Assembly (NCBI GenBank): GCA_027945135.1
Contig: CP116038.1
Coordinates: 62,001 to 126,000, forward strand
From: Candidatus Phytoplasma oryzae
Lineage (GTDB): Bacteria > Bacillota_I > Bacilli_A > Acholeplasmatales > Acholeplasmataceae
Length of the DNA: 64,000 bases
Direction of reading: 5' to 3'
Part shown: in pieces, positions 8,238-22,467 of the stretch
Layout: every line of letters begins with the position of its first letter
Numbering within the stretch: position 1 is the first letter of the stretch
Notes under the pieces: generated by a model
Told to the model about the DNA's origin: nothing
The model's database searches: none
The model's input: only the letters and a program-made list of their open reading frames with translations
Translations under genes and position numbers: made by a program

Positions 8238-8302
8238 TTCTTATTTTTTCGATTATTAGAATACATCATTCAAATAATTTAATTAAATTTTTTTTATAAG
8301 TA

Positions 8303-8421
8303 ATCCTTGGCAAAAGCCTATTTTCGCTTTTGAAATCAAAAACTATCTTTGGTGTTTAAGGACTTAACTGCTGTATTCGGAATGGAAACAGGTGTTTCCC
8401 CTTAACTAAATCACCAAGGAT
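8303..8421 (-). rRNA. rrf: 5S ribosomal RNA
   Basis: The minus strand shows terminal helix ATCCTTGG/CCAAGGAT and the conserved internal segments GAAACACC and CCATTCCGAAT. It lies between 23S rRNA and tRNA-Val. Confidence 0.93.
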
Positions 8422-8430
8422 CTTTCAAAA

Positions 8431-11353
<2,923 letters not shown>

Positions 11354-11406
11354 CTTTTCAAAGAACTTTTTTTAAGAATGGATTGAGATATGATCTTTTT
11401 TTCAGC

Positions 11407-11483
11407 TGGTGGGCCTAAATGGACTTGAACCATTGACCTCACGCTTATCAGGCGTGTGCTCTAACCAACTGAGCTATAGGCCC
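11407..11483 (-). tRNA. tRNA-Ile(GAT) in the 16S-23S spacer
   Basis: 77-nt tRNA with acceptor GGGCCTA/TAGGCCC, anticodon loop CTGATAA, T-loop TTCAAGT and encoded CCA. A single tRNA-Ile in this spacer is a phytoplasma hallmark. Confidence 0.96.
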
Positions 11484-11529
11484 TTTCCTTTTCTTAAAAA
11501 AGAAAAACTTATAAGAACTAAGTCTTTCA

Positions 11530-13203
<1,674 letters not shown>

Positions 13204-13244
13204 CAAAGAAATAATTCAAATAATAAAAATTAAAAATATAATTA

Positions 13245-13273
13245 ATTATAACATACAAAAAAAATAATTTCAA
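13245..13273 (-). promoter_or_regulatory. rRNA operon promoter
   Basis: On the minus strand, TTGAAA (complement of 13268-13273), exactly 17 nt, then TATAAT (complement of 13245-13250). It lies about 150 nt upstream of mature 16S and would drive the whole rRNA-tRNA operon. Confidence 0.75.
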
Positions 13274-13299
13274 TATTATTAATATTTAAAAAATACATT

Positions 13300-14640
13300 T
13301 TAATCATCACCTGCTATAGATAGTTTATCTACATAAACACTAGAACTACCAAAACCTGAGAAATCAAATAAAAAATCATTAGCAATATCTTTGATATTAT
13401 AAAGAAGATCAAAAAAATTACCTGAAACAACGATCATTTTAACAAAATTTTTTATTTGACCTTTTTCTATTTTAAAACCTTCTGCCTGAACACTAAAATC
13501 TCCTGTAACATCATTAACTCCTGCATGTAAACCTATTAAATTATCAATAAAAACACCTTTTTCTATTTTTGAAATAATTTTAGTTAAATCTTTAAAACCT
13601 TTTTTTAAATAACAATTACTCATTTTTATACTATTATCAAAAAAATTACCAGCAGAAGAAGAAGAAATATTAAAAATATTAGTTGTTTTCAAATTATGAA
13701 TAAAATTCTTTAATATACCTTTTTCTATAATTATCTTTTTTTTACAAGGACAACCTTCGTCATCAAATTTATATTTAAAAAAAGCGTAAGAATTTAAAGG
13801 ATCATCAATAATATTCACTTGATCTGAAGCTATTTTAAAACCTATTTTATTTTTCAATTTAGTTAAATCATGATAAACATTCATTGCATTAAAAATACAA
13901 CTAAACTTTTTTAAAAGTTTGGAAAAAGCTTTATTGGAAAAAATTATATCATAATAACCAGATTTTAAAGAACAAGCATTCAATCTTTCTTTTCCTTTTT
14001 GTATTATTTTTTTTGCAAAATTTTCTATATTAAAATCTTGAAATTTTTTAAATAAAAAATTTTCTGAAATTTCCTCTATTTGATTATTTTTTTTGAATAA
14101 ACAAACAACATATATTTCAGCAAAATTTTCATTAGTTTCTATATTTAAACCTTTAGAATTAACTATTTTTTTTCTTAAATTAGTTTCTATATAAGATATA
14201 TTTTCTACTTTTTGGCAAAAAATATTTTGAGATAATTTTTTAGATAAACTAAATAATAAGTTATATTTTAATTTTAAATCTATTCGAGAAAAATCAAAAG
14301 AATTAATTTCAATGTTAGGATAAACAACAGAACCACTAAAAATATCTTCTTTTGATTCAAAACTAGATATCTCTAATTGATTTTTTAAAGAACTTAAAAC
14401 TTTTTCTAACATATTATTATTTATTTTCTCTAAATAAATACTAGACTTTTTTTGTTTATATACACCTTTAACAATAGTTGAAATAATTTTGCTTTTTGTA
14501 TGTTCATTAATTTCATTGTCTTCTAAACTAATGGTAAAATTTTTCTCTTCATTTATTAAAAATTCTAAAGATTCAAAATTTTTATTATAAATAGCATTAT
14601 GAAACCATTTTTCATAAATTAATTCATCATTATTGTTCAT
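13300..14640 (-). CDS. TldE/PmbA-like metalloprotease partner subunit
   Basis: The 446-residue product belongs to the TldD/PmbA family. It shows the family-wide segment around IGLHAGVNDVTGDFSVQAEG (about residues 365-385), the ending FGSSSVYVDKLSIAGDD, and no HExxGH metal site, as expected for the TldE (PmbA) subunit. TldD and TldE form a heterodimeric zinc protease that degrades unfolded peptides and matures some peptides in other bacteria. Its start overlaps the end of the tldD-like gene by 11 nt, so the two are translationally coupled. The substrate in phytoplasmas is unknown. Confidence 0.85.
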   Translation of the reverse strand: MNNNDELIYEKWFHNAIYNKNFESLEFLINEEKNFTISLEDNEINEHTKSKIISTIVKGVYKQKKSSIYLEKINNNMLEKVLSSLKNQLEISSFESKEDIFSGSVVYPNIEINSFDFSRIDLKLKYNLLFSLSKKLSQNIFCQKVENISYIETNLRKKIVNSKGLNIETNENFAEIYVVCLFKKNNQIEEISENFLFKKFQDFNIENFAKKIIQKGKERLNACSLKSGYYDIIFSNKAFSKLLKKFSCIFNAMNVYHDLTKLKNKIGFKIASDQVNIIDDPLNSYAFFKYKFDDEGCPCKKKIIIEKGILKNFIHNLKTTNIFNISSSSAGNFFDNSIKMSNCYLKKGFKDLTKIISKIEKGVFIDNLIGLHAGVNDVTGDFSVQAEGFKIEKGQIKNFVKMIVVSGNFFDLLYNIKDIANDFLFDFSGFGSSSVYVDKLSIAGDD

Positions 14641-16021
14641 TTTTTTTATTACCTCCTACAATTATTTCTTTTACTCTAATAGTAGGTTGTCCTAAATCAA
14701 CAGGAACATAACCTGAAATAGAACCACAATAACCCTGGCTAAATTTTAAATCAGTACCTACTCTATCTATTTTAAATAAAACATCTTGACCATATCCTAT
14801 CAACATCATACCTTTAATAGGTTTAGTTAATTTACCATCTTCAATTAAATACCCCAATGTTACCATAAAATTGAATTCACCTGTTGTTGTTTGAACAGTT
14901 CCTCCTCCTAAATATTTAGCATAAAGTCCATAAAAAGTATCACTTATAATTTTTTCTGGTTCATCTTTTCCCGCCTCAATATAAGTAGAATTCATTCGAG
15001 ATGTAGGAGAATATTTATAAGATTCTCTTCTAGAAGAACCAGTAGGTTTCATATTCATTTTAAGACTATTACGATAATCTATTAAATAATTTTTTAAAAC
15101 ACCTTTTTCAATTAAAAGGTTTTTTTGTGTTTTTACACCTTCGTCATCAATATTAGATTTACCCCAAGCTTTTCTAATATTTCCGTCATCAAAAGCAGTA
15201 ACTAATTCAGAAGCTATTTTTTGATTAATTTTTCCATAAAAAGGAGTCAGTCCTCTTGAAACTGCTGTAGCTTCCAGAGAATGTCCACAAGCTTCATGAA
15301 AAATTACTCCTCCCACACCATTATTCAAAACTACAATCATTTTTTGAGGTTCTAATTCTATAGCATCAAATAAAATAACAACATTTTTAGCAACTTTCAA
15401 AGCTTTTTTTTTTAAATTTATAATATCTAAAAATTCTAAACCCATAGAATAACCAACGCTATCATGAAATTCTTGCAAATTATCATCTTTCTTAGCTATA
15501 GCAGTAAAACTACATTTTATATAAGGTCTAAAATCATCTTGATAAATTCCTTTTGAATTAGCAATTAAAATTTTTTGTTCTCTTTCTTCTAAATTTACAA
15601 TTGATTTAATAATATATTTATTATATTTTAAAATATCTTTAGATAAACTAATCATTCTATTAGCTTTTTCCTTAATTGTCATAGTATCAAAAGATTTATA
15701 AAAATCTTTTGGAAAAAATTTCTTTTTTCCTAAAATAATTGGTAAAAAAAATGATTTTTTTGAAATATCTTTTTTTTGTTCCAAAATCAAACTTAATATT
15801 TTTTTATAATCAACTTGATTAGTATAAATATAAAATTCTTTTGTTTTTTCTAATAAACGAATTCCTACACCAAATATATAACTATTATTACATGAAACAA
15901 CTTCTTTATTAATAATCTTTAAATTTCTATTATGTGTGTCTTCAAAAAATAATTCAGCAAAATCAAATCCCTGTTGAAGACATATCTTTAAAATATTTTG
16001 TATTTCTTTTTTATTTAACAT
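14630..16021 (-). CDS. TldD-like zinc metalloprotease
   Basis: A 463-residue TldD-family protein and the catalytic subunit of the pair. The metal motif HEACGH is present at about residues 243-248, followed by the conserved SLEATAVSRG. Further downstream are DDEGV, PTGSSRRESY and GGGTVQTTTGEFNF, the last matching the region carrying the distal metal ligand in the family. The length is normal. It starts with ATG at 16021 and overlaps the tldE-like gene downstream. TldD/E is usually associated with microcin or antitoxin processing in Enterobacteria; no such substrate is visible here, so general peptide turnover is likelier. Confidence 0.9.
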   Translation of the reverse strand: MLNKKEIQNILKICLQQGFDFAELFFEDTHNRNLKIINKEVVSCNNSYIFGVGIRLLEKTKEFYIYTNQVDYKKILSLILEQKKDISKKSFFLPIILGKKKFFPKDFYKSFDTMTIKEKANRMISLSKDILKYNKYIIKSIVNLEEREQKILIANSKGIYQDDFRPYIKCSFTAIAKKDDNLQEFHDSVGYSMGLEFLDIINLKKKALKVAKNVVILFDAIELEPQKMIVVLNNGVGGVIFHEACGHSLEATAVSRGLTPFYGKINQKIASELVTAFDDGNIRKAWGKSNIDDEGVKTQKNLLIEKGVLKNYLIDYRNSLKMNMKPTGSSRRESYKYSPTSRMNSTYIEAGKDEPEKIISDTFYGLYAKYLGGGTVQTTTGEFNFMVTLGYLIEDGKLTKPIKGMMLIGYGQDVLFKIDRVGTDLKFSQGYCGSISGYVPVDLGQPTIRVKEIIVGGNKKNEQ

Positions 16022-16102
16022 TAATTAAAATATATTCTCCTGTTTTTTTTAGTTAAATCATATAAAAAAAATAATAAATATATAAAAAAAATATAAATAT
16101 TT

Positions 16103-17536
16103 TTATCTATTTATATATTTTCTTTTTCTTAAAAAACTTTTATTTTTATCTTGAAACTTATTATTTCTTATATTGCTAAAATTTTCTCTTCTATTATTAA
16201 AATTAAAATTTTTATTTATTTCATTTATTGGTTCATAATTTTTCTTTTCAGGTCTAAAATAATTTAAAAAACTATTAATAATTTTTCTTTCACTAAATTT
16301 ATTTATTAAATCATCGATCAAAAGAATATTTTCTTTTGTTTCAAATGTATTTTCTTTTTCTATTAATTTATTAATTTTTTCATGAAAGTAAACATCTTTT
16401 TCTTTTTGTATTTCTTCTACTGTCGGTATTTTTAAAAAGTTGATTTTTTCTTTTAAATAAAATTCCAGTTTTTTTAATCTACCTATTTTATTACTACTTA
16501 TAAAACTATATGCTAATCCTTTTTTGCCTGCTCTTCCTGTTCTTCCTATTCTATGAACATAAACTTCATCTTCATGTGGTAAATCATAATTAATAATCAT
16601 TTTAATATCTGAAATATCTAAACCTCTAGCTGCTACATCTGTAGCTACTAATATTTTTATATTTTTTCTTCTAAAATTATCCATAACATATTTTCTTTGA
16701 TTTTGTTTTAAATCACCATGAATAGCATTAACTAAAAAATTTTTATCTTGCAAATAATTAAAAATATTATCTACTTCCTTTTTAGTATTAGCAAAAATAA
16801 TTACTGAATCTGGATTTTTTTGATCTAAAAGACGAACTAAAAGTTTATTTTTATTAAATTCTTTTATTAAAAAATAAAATTGTTTTATAGATTTAACAGC
16901 AATATTATCATGTTTAATTTTTAAAATTTGAGGATTTTTTTGATATTTAGCAGCTATTTTTTTTATTGTTATAGGAAGAGTAGCTGAAAATAATACTGTT
17001 TGTCTTTTTTCAGGAATATTTTTTAATATAGTTTCTAAAGATTCTTGAAAACCCATTTTTAACATTTCATCAGCTTCATCTATAGTAAAAATTTTAATTT
17101 CAGACAAATCCACCTTTTTCTTCTCTAATAAATCTATAATTCTTCCGGGAGTAGCTATAATAATGTGAGGTTTATTTTCTAAAGCTCTAAATTGTTTATT
17201 ATAAGATTCTCCACCACAAATAACTGTTATTTCAATTTCTTTATAAAATTTAAGTAATTTTTTCATTTCATCAAAAACTTGAATAGATAATTCTCTTGTA
17301 GGACATAAAACTAAAGACTGAGTTTTTCTAATTTTAGGGTTTATTTTTTCAATTATAGGTATACCAAAAGAAAAAGTTTTACCAGTACCTGTTTGTGATT
17401 GTGCTATTATATCATTTCCCTTAATCATTTCTGGTATTACTAAATTTTGAATAGGTGTAGGATAATCAAAATTTAAAGCTTTTAAAGCGTCTTTTGTTTG
17501 TTGTAATAAATTTAATTCTTTAAATAAAATACTCAT
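16103..17536 (-). CDS. DEAD-box RNA helicase (CshA-like)
   Basis: ATP-dependent RNA helicase acting in ribosome assembly and mRNA decay. The 477 residues show the Q motif region (PTPIQ, 26-30), Walker A AQSQTGTGKT (45-54), PTRELSIQ, TPGR, DEAD at about residue 150, SAT, ARGLDI and HRIGRTGRAGKKG. After the two RecA-like domains comes a basic Arg/Asn-rich tail ending FLRKRKYINR, typical of RNA-binding extensions in Firmicute CshA/DeaD proteins. All catalytic motifs are intact. It is probably transcribed alone: the next minus-strand gene (tldD-like) begins 81 nt downstream and engB is divergent. Confidence 0.94.
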   Translation of the reverse strand: MSILFKELNLLQQTKDALKALNFDYPTPIQNLVIPEMIKGNDIIAQSQTGTGKTFSFGIPIIEKINPKIRKTQSLVLCPTRELSIQVFDEMKKLLKFYKEIEITVICGGESYNKQFRALENKPHIIIATPGRIIDLLEKKKVDLSEIKIFTIDEADEMLKMGFQESLETILKNIPEKRQTVLFSATLPITIKKIAAKYQKNPQILKIKHDNIAVKSIKQFYFLIKEFNKNKLLVRLLDQKNPDSVIIFANTKKEVDNIFNYLQDKNFLVNAIHGDLKQNQRKYVMDNFRRKNIKILVATDVAARGLDISDIKMIINYDLPHEDEVYVHRIGRTGRAGKKGLAYSFISSNKIGRLKKLEFYLKEKINFLKIPTVEEIQKEKDVYFHEKINKLIEKENTFETKENILLIDDLINKFSERKIINSFLNYFRPEKKNYEPINEINKNFNFNNRRENFSNIRNNKFQDKNKSFLRKRKYINR

Positions 17537-18133
17537 TTTATTTTGTACCTCTATTTTTATATTTATAAATAATTTTTAAAAAATTAATTTTTCTTATATC
17601 TTTTTTTTTCATTCATTAAATATCTAAATCTCTTCGAAATATTTCATTATTTAAAAAATGTTTTATTATTTATAAAAATGAAATGATTTTATATTCTTTC
17701 TTTAATTAAAATAAAAAAATAAAATAAGACAGTTTAATAAAAATATATTTTTATCAATATAAAAAAAACAAACATTAATTTAAAAAGTATGAAAATAAAA
17801 TATAATAAAAAAATAATATATACATACATATATATTTTTGAAATTAAACTAGTGTTTGTTAAAATTTAAAATAAATAAAAAAATATATTTTTTTATTTTG
17901 TTCAAAAAAAAGAAGAAAAAGATTTTTATGATTTAAAGAATTATATAAATTATATATTTAATTAAATTAATCTACATTTATATTTATATTCCATTTATAT
18001 TTCTTTTTTTTTCATAACTTTTTATCATATAATTATTATACAAAATAAAGCATAAATTATAAAAATTTTATTTACTGAAACTAAAAATAATTCAAGCTTT
18101 TACAAAATAAATAAAAAGGTTAACAAAATAATT
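17537..18133 (+). other. 597-nt intergenic region between divergent genes
   Basis: Extremely AT-rich spacer between the DEAD-box helicase (leftward) and engB (rightward). It must contain both promoters, but I cannot single out one convincingly. I see no ORF, tRNA or strong hairpin. Confidence 0.5.
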
Positions 18134-18730
18134 ATGATTAAAGAATCTTTATTTATAAAAAGCATTAATAATTATAAAACTTTTCCTTTGAAAAGATTAC
18201 CAGAAATTTTACTAATTGGTCGTAGTAATGTAGGAAAAAGTAGTTTAATAAATGCTTTAACAAACAGAAAAAAAATCTCTTTTGTTTCCAAAAAAGCGGG
18301 AAAAACAATGTATTTAAATTATTTTTTAATAAATAATCAATTTTATTTAATAGATTCGCCAGGATATATTAATAATTTAGATAAAAAAAAAAATATAATA
18401 AATATTTTTGATATCATAGGAAAATTTTTAAAAAAAAATTTTTTCATCAAAATTATTTTTCAATTAATGGATTTTAAAATTGGACCAACTTTATTAGATT
18501 TAAAAATATACAAAAAATTAAATGAAAAAAAAATTTTAACTATTATTATTTTTAACAAAAAAGATAAAATATCTAAAAATAAAATTTTAAATCAAATAAA
18601 AAAAATTGAAAAAATTTTTTTATTTAATTTTTTTTACATACCTAAATATTTATTAATATCTTGCAAAAAAAAAATAGGTATAAAGGAAATAATAGATATA
18701 ATAATTCAAACAAAAATAATTTCATCTTAA
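18134..18730 (+). CDS. engB: Ribosome-biogenesis GTPase EngB (YsxC/YihA)
   Basis: A 198-residue TrmE-Era-EngA-EngB type GTPase needed for late 50S assembly. G1 is GRSNVGKSS (about 28-36), the switch region is KKAGKTMYLNYF, G3 is DSPG (about 74-77), G4 is NKKD (about 141-144), and the last motif is LLISCKKKIG. The length is typical. The stretch between G3 and G4 is lysine/phenylalanine-rich, reflecting AT pressure rather than damage. It precedes valS on the same strand. Confidence 0.92.
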   Translation: MIKESLFIKSINNYKTFPLKRLPEILLIGRSNVGKSSLINALTNRKKISFVSKKAGKTMYLNYFLINNQFYLIDSPGYINNLDKKKNIINIFDIIGKFLKKNFFIKIIFQLMDFKIGPTLLDLKIYKKLNEKKILTIIIFNKKDKISKNKILNQIKKIEKIFLFNFFYIPKYLLISCKKKIGIKEIIDIIIQTKIISS

Positions 18731-18919
18731 TAAATTTTAAAATATTATAGAAAAATATTTATAAATTTTTATTTTGTTAAATATATAGAAAATATTTAAT
18801 TAAAATAAATAATCTTTTTTTAAAATTATTTTAAATACAAATGATAAAATATCTAATATAAATATTAATTATTAAATTAAAAAAAAGATAAAATTTAATT
18901 TAGGATTAGAATAAAAAAT

Positions 18920-21529
18920 ATGATGAAAAAAAAATATAATTTTAAATTAGTAGAAAATGAAAGATATAAGGAATGGTTAAAAAAAAATTATTTCGAAAAT
19001 AATGAAAATAATATAGAAAAAAAGAAAAAAAATTTTACAATTCTTTTGCCACCGCCAAATATTACTGGTAAATTACATTTAGGTCACGCATGGAATAACG
19101 TTTTACAAGATATAATTGCTAGAAATAAAAGAATGTTAGGTTTTAAAGTTTTGTTTTTGCCAGGTATGGATCATGCTGGAATAGCTACACAAAAAAAAAT
19201 TAAAGAAAAAATCAAAGAAAATGGTTTAAACGAAAATGAAATTACAAAAGATATTTTTTTGAAATATGCTTTAAATTGGAAAGAAGAATATGCTAATAAA
19301 ATTCGTGAACAATGGTCATATCTAGGATTATCATTAAATTATAAATATGAAAGATTCACTTTAGATCCAAAAAACAATGAAATAGTAGAAAAAGTTTTTA
19401 TTAAATTATATAAAAAAAAAATGATTTATAGAGACTATAAAATTATTAATTGGGATCCTTATATGAAGACAACCTTATCTAATATTGAAGTTAAACATAA
19501 AAAAATAAAAGGAAAACTTTTTTACTTAAAATATAAATTATTAGAAAATGAAAACAATGGAAAACAAAAATTTGTCGAAGTAGCAACAACAAGACCTGAA
19601 ACGATATTTGGCGATCAAGCTTTAATGGTTCACCCTGAAGACATAAGATATAAAAATTTAATAGGTAAAAAAGTATTAGTTCCTATTATTAAAAAAAAAA
19701 TAAAAATTATAGCTGATAATTTTGTTGATATTAATTTTGGTTCAGGAATATTAAAAATTACTCCTGCTCATGACGAAAATGATTTTAAATTAGGAAAAAA
19801 ATATTCTTTAAATATTGTTTCTTGTATTGATAAAGATGGTAAAATGAATAAAAATGTTGTTCCTTCTGAATATAAAAATTTAAATTATTTAGAATGTCGT
19901 AAAAAATTAATTATTTCATTACAAAAAAAAAGTTTAATATCTAAAATAGAAGATTATAATCATTCAATAGGTTTTTCAACTATTTCAAATTACATGATAG
20001 AACCTCTTTTATCTTTACAATGGTTCATGAAAACTAAAGAAATTGCAATTTTAGCTTTAAAAAAAAATCGAATTAATTTTTTTCCTCCTCGTTTTAAAAA
20101 AGTTTTTGAAAATTGGCTATTAAATTTAGAAGATTGGTGCATATCTCGGCAATTATGGTGGGGACATCCTATACCTGCTTGGTATAATAAAAATAAAATA
20201 AAAATTCAAAAAAATAATCCAGGTAATAAATTTACAAAAGATCCTGATGTTTTAGATACTTGGTTTTCTTCTTCTTTATGGCCTTTAAGTACTTTAAATT
20301 GGACAATAGATAAAAAGAATAATTCTGTTTTTTTTAAAAAACATTTTCCTATAAATGTTTTAGTTACTGGTTACGATATTTTAACTTTTTGGGTTTCAAA
20401 AATGGTTTTACAAAGTATGTTTTTAACTAAAAAAATACCTTTTAATAATGTTTTATTACATGGACTAGTAAAAGATTCAAAAGGGCAAAAAATGTCTAAA
20501 TCAAAAGGAAATGGCATAGATCCTATAGAAATTATTAATAAATATGGTACAGATTCTTTAAGATGGTTTTTAGTTACTAATTCATCTTTGGGATCAGATT
20601 TATTTTATAATAAGAATAAAATAGTTTCGAGTTGGAATTTTATGAATAAATTATGGAATATTAGTCGTTTTTTTAAAATAAATTTTATAACATTTGAAAC
20701 TAATTTTGAGAAAAAAGATTTGTTATTAAATGAAAAAGCTTTATTATATAAACTATCACAATTAATAAAAAAAATAAATTTACTTTTTAAAAAATACGAA
20801 TTTAGTATTATAGGTAATCTTTTATATAATTTTATTTGGGAAGATTTTGCTAATTGGTTATTAGAATTTTTCAAATTAATATCTAAAAATGACAAATTTT
20901 ATTCTAATTCCAAAAAATTTATATTATACATTTTCAAAAATATTTTAAAATTATTACATCCTTTTGTTCCTTTCATTACAGATAAACTTTATGAAGAATT
21001 TTTTAATAACAAATCAATTGTTAATTCAAAATGGCCTAATATTAACTTTATAAATAAAAAATCTTTAGATTATTTTGTTATTTTACAAAAAATAATAACT
21101 AAAATGAGAAATTTTAAAAAAAATTATAATATATCTAAAAATAATTTTTCGAAAATATATATAAAAACTACTCAAAATATAATAGAAAAATTAAAACCCT
21201 TAAAAAATATATTAAAAAAATTTTTAGATTCTTCGGAAATTCAATTAACTAATAGAATAAATAATAAAAAATATTGCTTTTTATTTGTAGAAAAAAATAT
21301 ATTTGTTTTTATAGATAAAGAATTTTTTGATAAAATAAAAAATTATAAAAAAGAACAAGAATTTTTAAAACAAAAAAAAAATCTTTTGAACGAAATAAAA
21401 AGAAGTGAAAATATCTTAAAAAACAAACTTTTTTTAATAAATGCTAAAAAAAATAAAATAGAAGAAGAAAAAAAAAAATATAAAGAATACTTAAATAAAT
21501 ATAAAGAATTAATAAAAAATAAAATTTAA
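18920..21529 (+). CDS. valS: Valyl-tRNA synthetase
   Basis: Class I aminoacyl-tRNA synthetase charging tRNA-Val. The 869 residues show the HIGH motif as HLGH (53-56) after LLPPPNITGK, the editing domain with VATTRPETIFGD and ITPAHDENDF, the WCISRQLWWGHPIPAW segment, and KMSKSKGNG with KMSKS at about 524-528. A lysine-rich C-terminal coiled coil of about 65 residues matches the tRNA-clamping arm of ValRS. The start is ATG 18920 or the adjacent ATG 18923. Everything expected is present. Confidence 0.97.
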   Translation: MMKKKYNFKLVENERYKEWLKKNYFENNENNIEKKKKNFTILLPPPNITGKLHLGHAWNNVLQDIIARNKRMLGFKVLFLPGMDHAGIATQKKIKEKIKENGLNENEITKDIFLKYALNWKEEYANKIREQWSYLGLSLNYKYERFTLDPKNNEIVEKVFIKLYKKKMIYRDYKIINWDPYMKTTLSNIEVKHKKIKGKLFYLKYKLLENENNGKQKFVEVATTRPETIFGDQALMVHPEDIRYKNLIGKKVLVPIIKKKIKIIADNFVDINFGSGILKITPAHDENDFKLGKKYSLNIVSCIDKDGKMNKNVVPSEYKNLNYLECRKKLIISLQKKSLISKIEDYNHSIGFSTISNYMIEPLLSLQWFMKTKEIAILALKKNRINFFPPRFKKVFENWLLNLEDWCISRQLWWGHPIPAWYNKNKIKIQKNNPGNKFTKDPDVLDTWFSSSLWPLSTLNWTIDKKNNSVFFKKHFPINVLVTGYDILTFWVSKMVLQSMFLTKKIPFNNVLLHGLVKDSKGQKMSKSKGNGIDPIEIINKYGTDSLRWFLVTNSSLGSDLFYNKNKIVSSWNFMNKLWNISRFFKINFITFETNFEKKDLLLNEKALLYKLSQLIKKINLLFKKYEFSIIGNLLYNFIWEDFANWLLEFFKLISKNDKFYSNSKKFILYIFKNILKLLHPFVPFITDKLYEEFFNNKSIVNSKWPNINFINKKSLDYFVILQKIITKMRNFKKNYNISKNNFSKIYIKTTQNIIEKLKPLKNILKKFLDSSEIQLTNRINNKKYCFLFVEKNIFVFIDKEFFDKIKNYKKEQEFLKQKKNLLNEIKRSENILKNKLFLINAKKNKIEEEKKKYKEYLNKYKELIKNKI

Positions 21530-21577
21530 AATATTTTGTATCATTAATTAGTATAAAAAAAAGAAAGTGTTTGAATT

Positions 21578-22363
21578 ATGTTTTTTAATCAAAATATTTT
21601 CTATATTAAATTTAAAAATGTAAAAAAAGCAAAAGCTAATATAATCTTTACACATGGGTTAGGAGAAAATACTCAAGATTATAATCATATTGCTAAATAT
21701 TTTAATTCCTTACATTATAACATTTTATTATACGATGTTAGAGGTCATGGAAAAAGCGGAGGAAAAAGAGGAAATATTAAAAATTTTCATATTTTAGTAG
21801 AAGACTTAAAATACATAGTAAATTTTATTAAACAAAAAAATAATTTAAAAATTTTTTTAATGGGTCATAATAGCATGGGAGGAATTATTGTTAATAGTTA
21901 TTTAGTCAAATATAAAGATATAGATGGAGCAATAATTAGTGCATCTCCCATTTTAATAAACAAAAAAAATAAATATTTACAATATCCTTTTTATTTTTTT
22001 AATTTTTTTAAAAAAAAAAAAATTAACTTTTCTTCTAAAAACATTTGTAGTATTCCCTTAGAAGAAGGATATTATCCGTATCGTTTAAATTTTGTAACAT
22101 TACGATTATTACGAAATTTACTTTTTTTAAATTTAATTTATTTACAAAATAAAATTCATCTTTATTCAGCCAATGTTTTATTTTTATATAGTATTCAAGA
22201 TAAAATAGTTTCACATAAAAATATAGATTATTTTTTTAATAAAATAATGTCTAAAGATAAAACATTATATTTTTATCAAAAAAGTTTCCATAATTTATTT
22301 CATGATATAGAAAAAGAAAAAGTTTTAGAAGATATTTTTATATGGCTAGAAAAAAGAATTTAA
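21578..22363 (+). CDS. Alpha/beta hydrolase (lysophospholipase/monoacylglycerol lipase type)
   Basis: A 261-residue serine hydrolase of the type that cleaves lysophospholipids or monoacylglycerols. It has an oxyanion segment THGLGENTQDY (about 25-35), YDVRGHGKSGG (about 51-61), a nucleophile elbow GHNSMGG (96-102) with Ser99, a likely acid in SIQDKIV, and a likely catalytic His in KSFHNLFHD. The elbow is unusual: the family motif is GHSMGG, and here an extra Asn sits between His and Ser, so activity is uncertain. It lies 48 nt after valS, probably in one transcript, and may help recycle host lipids. Confidence 0.85.
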   Translation: MFFNQNIFYIKFKNVKKAKANIIFTHGLGENTQDYNHIAKYFNSLHYNILLYDVRGHGKSGGKRGNIKNFHILVEDLKYIVNFIKQKNNLKIFLMGHNSMGGIIVNSYLVKYKDIDGAIISASPILINKKNKYLQYPFYFFNFFKKKKINFSSKNICSIPLEEGYYPYRLNFVTLRLLRNLLFLNLIYLQNKIHLYSANVLFLYSIQDKIVSHKNIDYFFNKIMSKDKTLYFYQKSFHNLFHDIEKEKVLEDIFIWLEKRI

Positions 22364-22467
22364 TTATTTAAAGAAAAAAATATTTTATTAATAACAAAAT
22401 ATTTTTAATAATATTTAATAATCAAATCATATTTATTTTTATAAAGGAAGTAAAATTAAACAAAAAT

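Noticed and set aside
20605-20895. 96-residue minus-strand ORF
   Set aside because: Antisense shadow inside valS; hydrophobic only because of the reversed Lys/Asn codons.
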